From: Planctomycetota bacterium
Lineage (GTDB): Bacteria; Planctomycetota; B15-G4
DNA: 64,000 bases
Assembly (NCBI GenBank): GCA_020638905.1
Contig: JACKHP010000007.1
Location: 128,823 to 192,822, forward strand
Direction of reading: 5' to 3'
The notes below the pieces were generated by a model. That model was not told the origin of the DNA. It made no database searches and saw only the letters and a program-made list of their open reading frames with translations. The translations under genes were made by a program, and so were the position numbers. Each line of letters opens with the position of its first letter. Position 1 is the stretch's first letter. This document shows positions 27,095-35,918 of the stretch, in pieces.

Positions 27095-27652
27095 ATGGAC
27101 CGTCGCCACGCCACCCTGCTCCTGCGTCGCCTCGGCGAAGGCGACGGCACGGCCCGCGACGAGCTCGTCCCGCTGCTGTACGACGAGCTGCACCGCATCG
27201 CGCGCGCGCACATGGCGGCCGAGCGCGCGGGCCACACGCTGCAGCCCACCGCGCTGGTGCACGAGGCGTGGATGCGGCTGTTCGACCTGCCCGACGCGCT
27301 GGCCGGCGACCGCCAGCACTTCCTCTCGATCGCGGCGCGCGTCATGCGGCGCGTGCTCGTCGACCACGCCCGGGCGCGCCTGACCGACAAGCGCGGCGGC
27401 GACCGCACGCGCCTGCCGCTCGACGACGCGCTCCAGCTCTACGAGCAGCACGCGGTCGACGTGCCGGCGCTCGACGAGGCGCTCCAGAAGCTGGCGCAGA
27501 TGGACGAGGAGCTCGCGAAGCTCGTCGAGCTGCGCTTCTTCGGCGGACTCACGAACGCCGAGGCCGCGCAGGTGCTGGGACTCTCGCTGCGCTCGGCCGA
27601 GCGCGGCTGGGCCACCGCGCGGGCCTGGCTCAAGGACGTCCTCGAGCGGTGA
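27095..27652 (+). CDS. ECF-type sigma factor linked to Ser/Thr kinase
   Basis: 185 residues. Region 2: LVPLLYDELHRIARAHMAAE, then HTLQPTALVHEAWMRLFDLP, and FLSIAARVMRRVLVDHARAR. Region 4: KLVELRFFGGLTNAEAAQVL with GLSLRSAERGWATARAWL as the helix-turn-helix. This is the acidobacterial/planctomycete ECF subgroup that usually precedes a kinase. Its stop overlaps the start of the kinase gene (GTGA), so the two are made together. The kinase probably controls it by phosphorylation; no anti-sigma factor is seen. ATG at 27095 starts the conserved region. Confidence 0.92.
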   Translation: MDRRHATLLLRRLGEGDGTARDELVPLLYDELHRIARAHMAAERAGHTLQPTALVHEAWMRLFDLPDALAGDRQHFLSIAARVMRRVLVDHARARLTDKRGGDRTRLPLDDALQLYEQHAVDVPALDEALQKLAQMDEELAKLVELRFFGGLTNAEAAQVLGLSLRSAERGWATARAWLKDVLER

Positions 27653-30456
27653 AGCCCGAGCGCTGGTCGGAGGTCCGGCGGCTCTTCGAGGACGTGCTCG
27701 ACCTTCCGCCGGACGAGCGCGCGACGCGCCTCGAGCGCGCCGGCGCCGACGACCCCGGACTGCGTGCCGAGGTCGAGCGGCTGCTCGCGGCGCGCGCGTC
27801 CGACACGACGGCGACGACGCCGCGTCCGCCGGAAGCGCGCGCGCTGGCCGGCGCGCTCGGCGGCGCGCCGCGCGTCGCGGTCGGCGAGCGCATCGGACGC
27901 TACACGCTCACGCGCCTGCTGGCGTCCGGAGGCATGGGCGAGGTGTGGGAGGCCGAGCAGGAGCATCCCCGACGCTGCGTCGCGCTGAAGACCGTGCGCG
28001 CGGGACTCGCCGGCGACGAGGCGCGCGCGCGCTTCCGCTTCGAGGCCGAGGTGCTGGCGCGCCTGCGTCATCCGTCCATCGCCTCGATCCTCGAGGCCGG
28101 CGTGCACGAGGATGCCGAAGGTCGCGGCACTCCCTGGTACGCGCTCGAGCTCGTCCCCGAAGCGGCGCCGCTGCCCCAGCACGCGCGGCGCGCCGGCCTC
28201 GACCTGCGCGGCAAGCTGATGCTCTTCGCCGAGGTCTGCGACGCGGTCCAGCACGGCCACCAGAACGGCGTGATCCACCGCGACCTCAAGCCGGGCAACA
28301 TCCTGGTCGGGAAGGACGGGCGGCCCAAGGTGATCGACTTCGGCGTGGCGCGTCCGATCGAGCGCGAGCTGCTGGACGCGCCGCTCACCCGCGCCGGAGA
28401 CCTGGTCGGCACGCTGGCCTTCATGGCGCCCGAGCAGCTCGACGGACGCGTCGATGTGCGCGCCGACGTGTACTCGCTGGGAGTCGTGCTCTACGAGCTG
28501 CTCACCGGCACGTTGCCCCACTCGCTCGGCGAGCTGCCGTTCGCCGAGGCGCTGCGCGTGCTGCGCGAAGAGACGCCGGTGCCACCCGGCGCGCGCGTCC
28601 CGGGCGTCCCCCGCGAACTCGACTGGATCGCGGGCCAGGCGCTCGAGCGCGAACCCGAGCGGCGCTACGCGTCGGTGGCCGAGCTGGCCGACGACGTGCG
28701 GCGCCTGTTGCGCGACGAGCCGGTGCACGCGGGGGCGCCGGGCGCGGCGTACCGGGCGCGGCGCTTCGTCCGCCGGCACCGGGTGGGCGTGGGCGCGGGC
28801 GCGCTCGTGCTGCTCTCGCTCGTGGGCGGCATCCTCGGCACGACGCGCGGCATGCTCGCCGCGCAGCACGCCGAGGAGGACGCGCGCGAGCAGCGCGACC
28901 GCGCGGTGACGTCCGCCGCCGAGGCCGACGCCGCGCGCGAGGTGGCCGAGGACGCGGCCGCGCGCGCGAGCGCCGTGACCGACTTCCTGGTCGACGTGTT
29001 CCGCGCGCCCGATCCGTCCGTCGACGGGCGCGAGGTCAAGGTCGTCGACGCCCTCGACCGGGCCGCGGCGCGCATCGAGCGCGCGTTCGTCGACCAGCCG
29101 GGCGTCGCGCTCGCGCTGCACGACGCGCTCGCGCGTCTGCACCGGAACCTCGGCCTCTACGCCGACGCCGAGAGCCAGGCGCGCGCCGCGCTCGAGCTGG
29201 CGTCCCGGGGCGAGCTGGCCGACGAGGCCGAGCGCGACGCGCTGCGCCTGCTGCTGGCCGACGTGCTGCTCGAGGACGGACGCTTCGGCGAGGCCGAGGA
29301 CGTGCTCGGAGACGTCCTCGCGCGCGCCGAGACCGATCCGTCGGCCGACGCCACGCTCGTCCCCGCGCTCGACCTGCTGGGACGCCTGCGCCAGCGCCAA
29401 GTGCGGCTCGACGACGCGGAGGCGACCTACCGTCGCGCCATCGCGCTCGACGACCGGCGCGGCGAGCCGTCGCCGACGGGCTACGGCCTGCGCAGCAGCC
29501 TGGGCAGCCTGCTGCTCGTCCAGCACCGGCTGGACGAGGCCGAGCCGCTGCTCGAGACGGCCGTCGCCGGCATGTCCGCACACGAGGGCGACGACGCGCC
29601 GATCACGCTCACCGTGCTCAGCAACCTCGCCTCGCTGCGCTACCTGCAGGGACGCCTCGACGACTGCGCCGACCTGACCGAGCGCGTCTACGAGGCGCGT
29701 CGACGCGTGCTGCCGCCCGATCATCCGCACCTGCTGGGCAGCGCCTCGAACCTGGCCGCCCTGCGTCTCGCCCAGGGCCGCACCACCGAGGGCGTGTCGC
29801 TGCTGCGCGAGGCCTACGAGGCCACGCGGACGCGCGCGCCGCTTCCCCATCCCGACACGCTGCTGCTGGCCAGCAACCTCGCGCTGGGACTCCTGCAGGT
29901 CGGCGATCGCGACGGGCTCTCGGCGCTCGTCGACGCGCTGTGTGCCGACGACGTCCCGGCGCGCGTGGAGAGCGAGCAGGCCTGCTTCTACCTCGACAAC
30001 CTCGCCATGCGGCTGCGCGACCAGGGCCAGGCCGCGTCCGACGCGCTCCTGCTCGACCTCGCGTGCCGCCTCGGCGGGCAGTACGTGGCCATGCGCACGG
30101 CGCTCGACGGCCCCGACTCGGCGGAGGCGTCCGGCGCGCGCGTGCGCCGGTTGCAGCTGCTCGCCGCGCGCGACGGACTCTCCTCGGTGTTCGACGAGCT
30201 CGTGCGCGAGCGTGAGCGCGCGCACGAGGTGCTGCCTGCCGACGAACCGTTCCTCGCAGTGGTCGACCACGAGTTCGGCGTCGCGCTCATGCGCCTCGGC
30301 CGTTTCGCAGAGGCCGAGCCGGTGCTGCTCGACGCCGCGGGTCGGCTCACCGATCCCGCCGAGCTGCACGAGGCCGTGGCCAGCCTCGTGAGCCTGTACA
30401 CGGCCTGGGGACGTCCAGAGGACGCGGCCGGCTGGCAGGCGCTGCTCGATCGCTGA
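27649..30456 (+). CDS. Transmembrane Ser/Thr protein kinase with C-terminal TPR repeats
   Basis: 935 residues. A short helical lead-in (WSEVRRLFEDVLDLPPDERA) is typical of this kinase group. The kinase domain runs about 85-355: LASGGMGEVWEAEQ, K114 in VALKTV, HRDLKPGN (210-217), DFGVA (230-234) and GTLAFMAPEQ. A transmembrane helix lies at about 380-399, and a coiled-coil stretch rich in Arg/Glu/Ala at 405-445. TPR-like units follow to the C-terminus, for example ADAESQARAALELASRGELA and LDEAEPLLETAVAGM. The kinase is complete and probably active; the TPR part would be extracytoplasmic if topology is as usual. GTG start overlaps the sigma factor stop by 4 nt. Confidence 0.93.
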   Translation: MKPERWSEVRRLFEDVLDLPPDERATRLERAGADDPGLRAEVERLLAARASDTTATTPRPPEARALAGALGGAPRVAVGERIGRYTLTRLLASGGMGEVWEAEQEHPRRCVALKTVRAGLAGDEARARFRFEAEVLARLRHPSIASILEAGVHEDAEGRGTPWYALELVPEAAPLPQHARRAGLDLRGKLMLFAEVCDAVQHGHQNGVIHRDLKPGNILVGKDGRPKVIDFGVARPIERELLDAPLTRAGDLVGTLAFMAPEQLDGRVDVRADVYSLGVVLYELLTGTLPHSLGELPFAEALRVLREETPVPPGARVPGVPRELDWIAGQALEREPERRYASVAELADDVRRLLRDEPVHAGAPGAAYRARRFVRRHRVGVGAGALVLLSLVGGILGTTRGMLAAQHAEEDAREQRDRAVTSAAEADAAREVAEDAAARASAVTDFLVDVFRAPDPSVDGREVKVVDALDRAAARIERAFVDQPGVALALHDALARLHRNLGLYADAESQARAALELASRGELADEAERDALRLLLADVLLEDGRFGEAEDVLGDVLARAETDPSADATLVPALDLLGRLRQRQVRLDDAEATYRRAIALDDRRGEPSPTGYGLRSSLGSLLLVQHRLDEAEPLLETAVAGMSAHEGDDAPITLTVLSNLASLRYLQGRLDDCADLTERVYEARRRVLPPDHPHLLGSASNLAALRLAQGRTTEGVSLLREAYEATRTRAPLPHPDTLLLASNLALGLLQVGDRDGLSALVDALCADDVPARVESEQACFYLDNLAMRLRDQGQAASDALLLDLACRLGGQYVAMRTALDGPDSAEASGARVRRLQLLAARDGLSSVFDELVRERERAHEVLPADEPFLAVVDHEFGVALMRLGRFAEAEPVLLDAAGRLTDPAELHEAVASLVSLYTAWGRPEDAAGWQALLDR

Positions 30457-30486
30457 GCGCGGCCCGTGGCATCCGCTGCACGCCCC

Positions 30487-30515
30487 TTGCCGGATCGCGC
30501 GACGTGTCCCACGCT
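30487..30515 (+). promoter_or_regulatory. Candidate promoter TTGCCG-17-CACGCT
   Basis: TTGCCG at 30487-30492 and CACGCT at 30510-30515, 17 nt apart, about 50 nt before the start at 30565. The -10 differs from TACGCT by one base. Confidence 0.35.
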
Positions 30516-30564
30516 GAGGGGGATCCGCCGGGCAGGCACTCTCCACCCGATCCTGCGAGCACCC

Positions 30565-33225
30565 ATGACCCCACCTCGCCCGTGTCGTTCCCGTGCACGA
30601 CGCATCGCATCGTACTCGCGCGCCGCACTCGCGCTGTGCCTCGTCGCCGCTCCGACCCTCGCCGGTGACCTCGTCGACTGGGTCCCCGGGACCGGTGCGG
30701 TCGTCGACGGGGACGCGCTCACGCTCACGGTCTGCCTCGACGGCGCGGGCGACCTCGCGTCGGCCTCGTTCGTCGCACCGCACCAGGGGACGTACGTCTT
30801 CGACCTCGCGGCGCGCGTCGACAGGGTCTTCGGCATCACCGAGTTCCGCGTGAGCGTCGACGGCAAGCTCGTGCTGTACACCTTCGATTGGTGCGGATCG
30901 GACTGCCAGCAGGTGCTCGAGGATCTCCAGTTCCACGTCGGTGCCGGCTCGCTCGTGACGTTCCGGCTCGACAACACCGAGGGCGAGTGCTTCGCCGGCG
31001 GGATGAGCGTCGACGTCGTCGGCATCGCGTTCCGCGCCGACCTCGGCGCCGGGCCGGTGGGCGGCGCGCTCGACGGCTCGCGGCTGGGGCTGATCGACGC
31101 ACCGTCCGGCGTGTCCGCGAGCGAGTTCGGGACGGCGCTCGCGTCGCTGCCCGACGTCGACGGCGACGGCGTGTCCGACTTCGCCGTCTCCGACCGGACG
31201 GCCGACGTGGGTCCGGCGTCCGAGGTCGGCATGGTCGCGGTGCTCTCGGGCGCGACGCACACGCCGCTCTACGTCCTGCCGGGCGTCGACTTCTTCGGCT
31301 GGTTCGGACACGCGCTCGCGAGCGTCGGCGACTGCGACGACGACGGCGTGGGAGACCTCGTCGTGGGCGCGCCGCTCGAGAACGGTCCGCTCTCGAACAA
31401 CCAGGGGCGCGTGACGCTCTACTCGGGCAAGACCGGCGCCGAGCTCTGGACGCTGCGCGGCGAAGGCAGCTTCGACGAGTTCGGCAGCGTGCTGCGCGCG
31501 GCGGGCGACGTCGACGGCGACGGCGCGGGCGACGTCTTCGTGGGCGAGCCGCGCTTCGGCGACGAGGCCGGGCGCATCACGCTGCGCTCGGGCCGCGACG
31601 GCTCGATCCTGCACGCGTACGCGGGGCCGGCGAAGTCGCACACGGGCTTCACCTTCGACGTGCTGGCCGATCGCGACGGCGACGGCGTGCCCGACCTCGT
31701 GCTCGGCGCGTTCGTCCCCGACGGGCCGCCGGTGCCCGACGCGCGCACGGTGAAGGTCGTCTCGACCGCGCAGGGGACGACGTTGCTCGAGCTCGACGGG
31801 CCCGAGACGACGGCCACGTTCACCGCCCAGCTCGTCACCGCGGGCGACGTCGACGGCGACGGGCTCGACGACTTCGTGCTGGGTGCGCTCGTGGGCGACG
31901 ACGGGCAGGGCCTCGTCGAGCTGCACGCCGGGTCCGACGGCGAGGTGCGCTGGACGGCGACGGGCGCGCCCGGCGAGGAGTTCGGACTCGACGCGCTGGC
32001 CCGCGCCGGCGACCGCGACGGCGACGGCGTGCCCGACCTGCTCGTGGGCAGCCCGTTCTCGCACGGGTCGCTCGGCGCGCTGTCCATCCTGAGCGGCGAC
32101 GACGGCGCGCTGCTCGCCGAGCACGTGGGACGTCCGCCGCTGAAGTACCTCGGACTGGCCGCGGCGCTCGTGCCCGACACCGACGGGGACGGCGACGACG
32201 ACGTGCTCGTGAGTCCGTTGCTCGTGGCCAAGAAGGTCGAGATCGTCTCGGGACGTCTCGCCGACCATGTCGCGCCGCGGCTCGTCGTGCTGGGCGAGGT
32301 CGCGCCCGGCGGCGACGCGGTGCTGCGCCTCGACCGCGGCGACCCGCTCGGCGCGGCGGTGCTCGTGTTCGGCCTCGACCGCGTCGACGTCCCGTTCAAG
32401 GATGGCGTGCTCGTGCCGTCGACCGACGCGCTCGGGCTCGTGATGCTCGACGCCGACGGTGTCTTCGCGCAGCACGTCGCGTGGCCGGCCGACCTGCCGT
32501 CGTACGCGTCGTTCTTCGTCCAGGCCTGGCTGCCCGACGACGACGGCTTCGTGGGATGGCTCGCGAGCGACGCGCTGCAGGTCGTGGTGCCGCCGTCCGG
32601 CGATGCGGCGTCCGGGAGCCTAGGGCGGTTCGACGATCCTCGCGATGCGGCGCATGCGCGTGCGACCGATGCGCGTGCGACCGATGCGGCGGGCGCCGAC
32701 GACGCGGCGATCCTCTCGCGCCGGGCGGACGGTGCCGCGACGCGCGGCACGATGCACGGGACGTCCGGCGTCCCGGCGTGGACGGCGGCGCGTCCCGATC
32801 CGGCCGCGGTCCTGTGGGGCCGCGTGCTCGCACTCGCGGTCCGCATCGAGCGCGAGTCGGACTTCGACCCGTGGCACGCCGATGCCGAGGCGCTGCGTCG
32901 CGTCGCGCCGCGCGACGTGGCACCCGACGCCGGCGTGCTCGCGGCGCTCGACGAGCTCGCGCGCGCGCGTCCGCTCGATCTCGCCGACTACGGCGCGCTG
33001 ATCGCCGTCTTCCGCGAGCCCCTCGGCTGGACGGCCGAGCCCCGCGGCGTGGCCACCGCACGCGCGCTGGCCGAGCGCCTTCCGGTGCGCGAACGCGACG
33101 GTCGCGCGCTGCGCGAGGCCCTCGTGGCCGAACTCGACCAGGCCCTGCGCGACGCCCTCGCCGCACGCGTCGAGCTCGTCGAGAGCCTCGACGAGCTGCT
33201 GCTCACGTTGCGGGAGCAGCGCTGA
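30565..33225 (+). CDS. Secreted FG-GAP propeller protein with internal CTD and helical extension
   Basis: 886 residues. Signal peptide (AALALCLVAAPTLAG). Residues about 25-150 form a PA14/lectin-like beta domain (YVFDLAARVDRVFGITEFRV). Seven FG-GAP blades follow, with calcium loops such as DVDGDGVSDFAVS, DCDDDGVGDLVVGAP and DRDGDGVPDLLVGSP. Residues 569-677 match the recurrent CTD (VPFKDGVLVPSTDALGLVM and FFVQAWLPDDDGF). In the other four proteins the CTD ends the chain, but here about 210 residues follow: a low-complexity linker with a duplicated ARATD, then a mostly helical Ala/Arg/Leu-rich region. Start ATG at 30565 begins the signal. Role unknown; likely a surface protein. Confidence 0.82.
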   Translation: MTPPRPCRSRARRIASYSRAALALCLVAAPTLAGDLVDWVPGTGAVVDGDALTLTVCLDGAGDLASASFVAPHQGTYVFDLAARVDRVFGITEFRVSVDGKLVLYTFDWCGSDCQQVLEDLQFHVGAGSLVTFRLDNTEGECFAGGMSVDVVGIAFRADLGAGPVGGALDGSRLGLIDAPSGVSASEFGTALASLPDVDGDGVSDFAVSDRTADVGPASEVGMVAVLSGATHTPLYVLPGVDFFGWFGHALASVGDCDDDGVGDLVVGAPLENGPLSNNQGRVTLYSGKTGAELWTLRGEGSFDEFGSVLRAAGDVDGDGAGDVFVGEPRFGDEAGRITLRSGRDGSILHAYAGPAKSHTGFTFDVLADRDGDGVPDLVLGAFVPDGPPVPDARTVKVVSTAQGTTLLELDGPETTATFTAQLVTAGDVDGDGLDDFVLGALVGDDGQGLVELHAGSDGEVRWTATGAPGEEFGLDALARAGDRDGDGVPDLLVGSPFSHGSLGALSILSGDDGALLAEHVGRPPLKYLGLAAALVPDTDGDGDDDVLVSPLLVAKKVEIVSGRLADHVAPRLVVLGEVAPGGDAVLRLDRGDPLGAAVLVFGLDRVDVPFKDGVLVPSTDALGLVMLDADGVFAQHVAWPADLPSYASFFVQAWLPDDDGFVGWLASDALQVVVPPSGDAASGSLGRFDDPRDAAHARATDARATDAAGADDAAILSRRADGAATRGTMHGTSGVPAWTAARPDPAAVLWGRVLALAVRIERESDFDPWHADAEALRRVAPRDVAPDAGVLAALDELARARPLDLADYGALIAVFREPLGWTAEPRGVATARALAERLPVRERDGRALREALVAELDQALRDALAARVELVESLDELLLTLREQR
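32656..32685 (+). repeat. Two perfect tandem 15-bp repeats
   Basis: gcgcgtgcgaccgat repeated twice without change, coding for ARATD twice, in the linker after the CTD of the FG-GAP protein. Confidence 0.85.
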
Positions 33226-33268
33226 CCGCCGCGCTTCCGCGCAACTCCCGCGGGCACCTCGGGTTGCG

Positions 33269-34567
33269 GTGGGCTTCTCCGTGAGGTCTTCGAGAGTGCG
33301 TCCCCGTTCGATCGCCTGCGTCGCCGGCATGCTCGCGTTGCTCGTGTCGTCGGCGGCGTGCGGCGGGGCGGAGGTCGTCGACGACGGCGACGAGGGCGTG
33401 GACGCCGAGGCTGTGCCGGCCGTCCCGCCATCGATCTCCCCGGTCGACCTGCTCTGCGGCGACGACGGGACCGCGTTCGTCGTGGTCGACGCGTGGACCA
33501 CGCCGGCGCTCGTGCGCGTGGTGCAGGTCGACATCGCGTCGCAGTCCTCGCGCGTCGTGGCGGTCGGTCCCCGCGAGACGGGATTCGCCGAGGCGCTGCT
33601 GCCGTATCGCGCGAGGGGCGAGCGCAGGCTGCTCGTGGGCGCGACGGGCGGCCGCGGGCACGGCTCGGTGCTCGCGTTCGACGTGCGCTCGGGCGAGACG
33701 CGCTTCGTCCTCGCGGGGGACGACGCCGGTTTCGGCGCGCGCCTCGCGCTCGTCGGCGATCGTGACGGCGACGGCGTCGACGACTTCGCGGTGGCGTCGC
33801 CCGCATCCGACGATGAGCGCGGCATCGTGACGCTCGCGTCCGGCGCCGACGGGCACGTGCTCGAGACGTGGCACGGCGTCGAGGGACGCGGTGGTCTCGG
33901 CCACGGACTCTGCGCGCTGCGCGACCGCGACGGCGACGGCCTGCCCGAACTCGTCGTGTCGTACGCACGGGTCGACACGCGCGCCCTGCTGAGCGTGCGC
34001 CTGAGCGCCTCGGGCCGCGTGGTCGACGTCCCGCCGCCCGAGTTCGTCGTCGGGGGGAGCGACGCCGCCGACGCGACCGGGCTGCTCGGCAATCTCGTCC
34101 GTCATGCCGCCGCGACGCGCGTTGCGCGCTGTCCCGCGTGGGATGGAAGCGCGGGCGACGACGTGCTCGTCGGCGTCTGCACCACGTGGCGTCCGCACCG
34201 GGGCCTGCTGCTCGTGCTCACGCTCGACGGCGGGCTGCGCTGGCACCACACCGTGTCCGGCGAGTTCGCGCGCGGCCTCGGCTGGGACGTACGCGGTCCG
34301 CGGCTCGACGCCGAGGGCGCGCACCCGGCCGCACCCGGGAGCGACGATGTGCTCGCGCTCGTCGAGGGCGACGCGCTGATGGCCTTCGACAGCCGGCGCG
34401 TGCTGCGCATCCGTCCCGGCACGGGCGTCGTCGCCGACCACGGAGGCTTCGCGGTGTCCTCGGAGCGCGTGTCGGCCGACCTGTGTGTGCGTCCCGACGG
34501 CACGATCGGCGTCGTCTGTCCCGCGGATCGGCCCGCCGACGGAGCGTGGTTGCGCTGGCTCGAGTGA
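33269..34567 (+). CDS. FG-GAP-like putative lipoprotein
   Basis: 432 residues. The N-terminus has a signal with a Cys after small residues (LALLVSSAACGG), a possible but non-ideal lipobox. An acidic linker (DDGDEGVDAEA) follows. Propeller-type repeats include VGDRDGDGVDDFAVASPASD and LRDRDGDGLPELVVSYARVD. The last part reads LWVRPDG-like strands ending GAWLRWLE. GTG at 33269 is used here; GTG at 33281 and 33296 are in frame and would still keep the signal. It follows the large FG-GAP protein by 43 bp and could share its transcript. No CTD. Confidence 0.75.
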   Translation: MGFSVRSSRVRPRSIACVAGMLALLVSSAACGGAEVVDDGDEGVDAEAVPAVPPSISPVDLLCGDDGTAFVVVDAWTTPALVRVVQVDIASQSSRVVAVGPRETGFAEALLPYRARGERRLLVGATGGRGHGSVLAFDVRSGETRFVLAGDDAGFGARLALVGDRDGDGVDDFAVASPASDDERGIVTLASGADGHVLETWHGVEGRGGLGHGLCALRDRDGDGLPELVVSYARVDTRALLSVRLSASGRVVDVPPPEFVVGGSDAADATGLLGNLVRHAAATRVARCPAWDGSAGDDVLVGVCTTWRPHRGLLLVLTLDGGLRWHHTVSGEFARGLGWDVRGPRLDAEGAHPAAPGSDDVLALVEGDALMAFDSRRVLRIRPGTGVVADHGGFAVSSERVSADLCVRPDGTIGVVCPADRPADGAWLRWLE

Positions 34568-34671
34568 GGTCGCGACGCACGATGACTCGCACCGCGAGGC
34601 CACGAAAGCGACGATTGGCGTCCGATATCCGGCATCTGTGCAAATTGTCAACGCAATGATAATCTGCACGA
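34568..34671. promoter_or_regulatory. Lower-GC regulatory patch before AAA_14 gene
   Basis: GTGCA...TGCAC forms an inverted repeat (34639-34643 and 34665-34669), with AAAT and AATC just inside it and TTGTCA and TGATAAT between. The GC content is clearly lower than the surroundings. GATAAT (34658-34663) is a good -10, but there is no matching -35 at 17 nt. Confidence 0.4.
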
Positions 34672-35817
34672 ATGCTCGAACGTCTCGCGCTGCAGCCCGT
34701 CCGTGATCGCTTGGCCGGCATGCCGGCCGTGGCGTTGCTCGGCCCGCGTCAGTGCGGCAAGACGACGCTGGCTCGAAGCCTCGGCGGCACCTACCTCGAT
34801 CTCGAGCAGGAACCGGCTCGCGTCAGGTTCGACCTCTCGTTCGATGCGCTCGCAGCGGGCGACTCGCTCGTCGTGCTGGACGAGGCACAGGCATGGCCCG
34901 AGATCTTCCCGCGCTTGCGCGGTGCCATCGACGCCGACCGCAAGCGCAACGGGCGCTTCCTCGTGCTGGGCTCGGTCTCGCCGTCGCTCATGACGGAGGT
35001 CTCGCAGTCGCTCGCCGGCCGACTCGGTCTCGTGGCGTTGACTCCGCTGCTGTTGCCGGAGGTCGGCGTGCCGGCGCTCGACGCGCTCTGGGCATACGGC
35101 GGCTTCCCCGACGGGGGTGTGCTCGATCCGTCCGCCTATCCGGCGTGGCAACTCGACTACCTTCAGCTCCTCACGCGGCGTGACCTGCCGGACTGGGGGC
35201 TTGCCGCGCGGCCGAGGGTGACCGAGCGACTCTTGCGCATGATCGCGGCGGTGCACGGACAGACCCAGAACGTCTCGCGCCTCGCGCAGAGTCTCGGGCT
35301 CGCCACCGCGACGGTGACGAGCTACCTCGACCACCTCGAGGGCGCGTACCTGATCCGGCGCCTGCCCGCGTACCACGCGAACGTGCGCAAGCGTCTCGTG
35401 AAGTCGCCGAAGCTCTACGTGCGCGACTCGGGTCTGCTGCACGCGCTGCTCGGCGCGCCCGACGTCGAGCGACTGATCGATGCCCCGTGGGTTGGCGCCA
35501 GCTTCGAGGGCTTCGTGATCGAACAGGTCCTGGGAGTGCTCGCGCTGAATCATCCCGCGGCGACGGTGCACCACCTGCGCACGGCCAGGGGCGAGGAGAT
35601 CGACCTGGTCGTCGAACGAGGGGACGAGCGCTGGGCGATCGAGGTCAAGCTCTCGACGCAGGTCCGCTCCGACGACCTCACGCGGCTCGAGCACGTCTCC
35701 GAGCTGATCGGTGCGCAGCGACGCGTGCTCGTGTCGCGCAGTCCCGACGTGGTCGACGGCGGGACGACGGTTGCGGCGGACCTGCCGTGGCTGCTCGGGG
35801 CCCTCGCCGACTGGTAG
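34672..35817 (+). CDS. AAA_14 / DUF4143 family ATPase
   Basis: 381 residues. N-terminal ATPase with Walker A LLGPRQCGKTTL (22-33), Walker B SLVVLDEAQAWPEIFPRLRG and the sensor GRFLVLGSVSPSLM. A winged-helix part follows (NVSRLAQSLGLATATVTSYL, then LEGAYLIRRLPAY). The C-terminal DUF4143 portion ends with EIDLVVERGDERWAIEVKLS, which has the D...ExK spacing of PD-(D/E)XK nuclease folds. The family is often strain-specific and horizontally moved; its function is unclear (toxin-antitoxin or DNA-related roles have been suggested). The start at 34672 fits the family. Lower-GC leader DNA supports transfer. Confidence 0.9.
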   Translation: MLERLALQPVRDRLAGMPAVALLGPRQCGKTTLARSLGGTYLDLEQEPARVRFDLSFDALAAGDSLVVLDEAQAWPEIFPRLRGAIDADRKRNGRFLVLGSVSPSLMTEVSQSLAGRLGLVALTPLLLPEVGVPALDALWAYGGFPDGGVLDPSAYPAWQLDYLQLLTRRDLPDWGLAARPRVTERLLRMIAAVHGQTQNVSRLAQSLGLATATVTSYLDHLEGAYLIRRLPAYHANVRKRLVKSPKLYVRDSGLLHALLGAPDVERLIDAPWVGASFEGFVIEQVLGVLALNHPAATVHHLRTARGEEIDLVVERGDERWAIEVKLSTQVRSDDLTRLEHVSELIGAQRRVLVSRSPDVVDGGTTVAADLPWLLGALADW

Positions 35818-35918
35818 ACGACTCCGGGCGTCGCATCCCGCGGCCCTGGCGCGGTACCTTGCCGGGCTGGACCTCCGTCGTCGACGCGTCCTCTCCCGAA
35901 CCCCAAGGGAATCTCGAC

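Noticed and set aside
27439..32475. A 1,678-codon open frame on the reverse strand
   Set aside because: Arg/His/Gly/Glu-rich translation with no domains; it is the shadow of the sigma factor, kinase and FG-GAP genes, whose motifs are clear on the forward strand.
30565..33225. Type IX secretion or PEP-CTERM sorting
   Set aside because: No PEP motif plus transmembrane tail and no recognisable Por/Gld gene in the window; the CTD is different.
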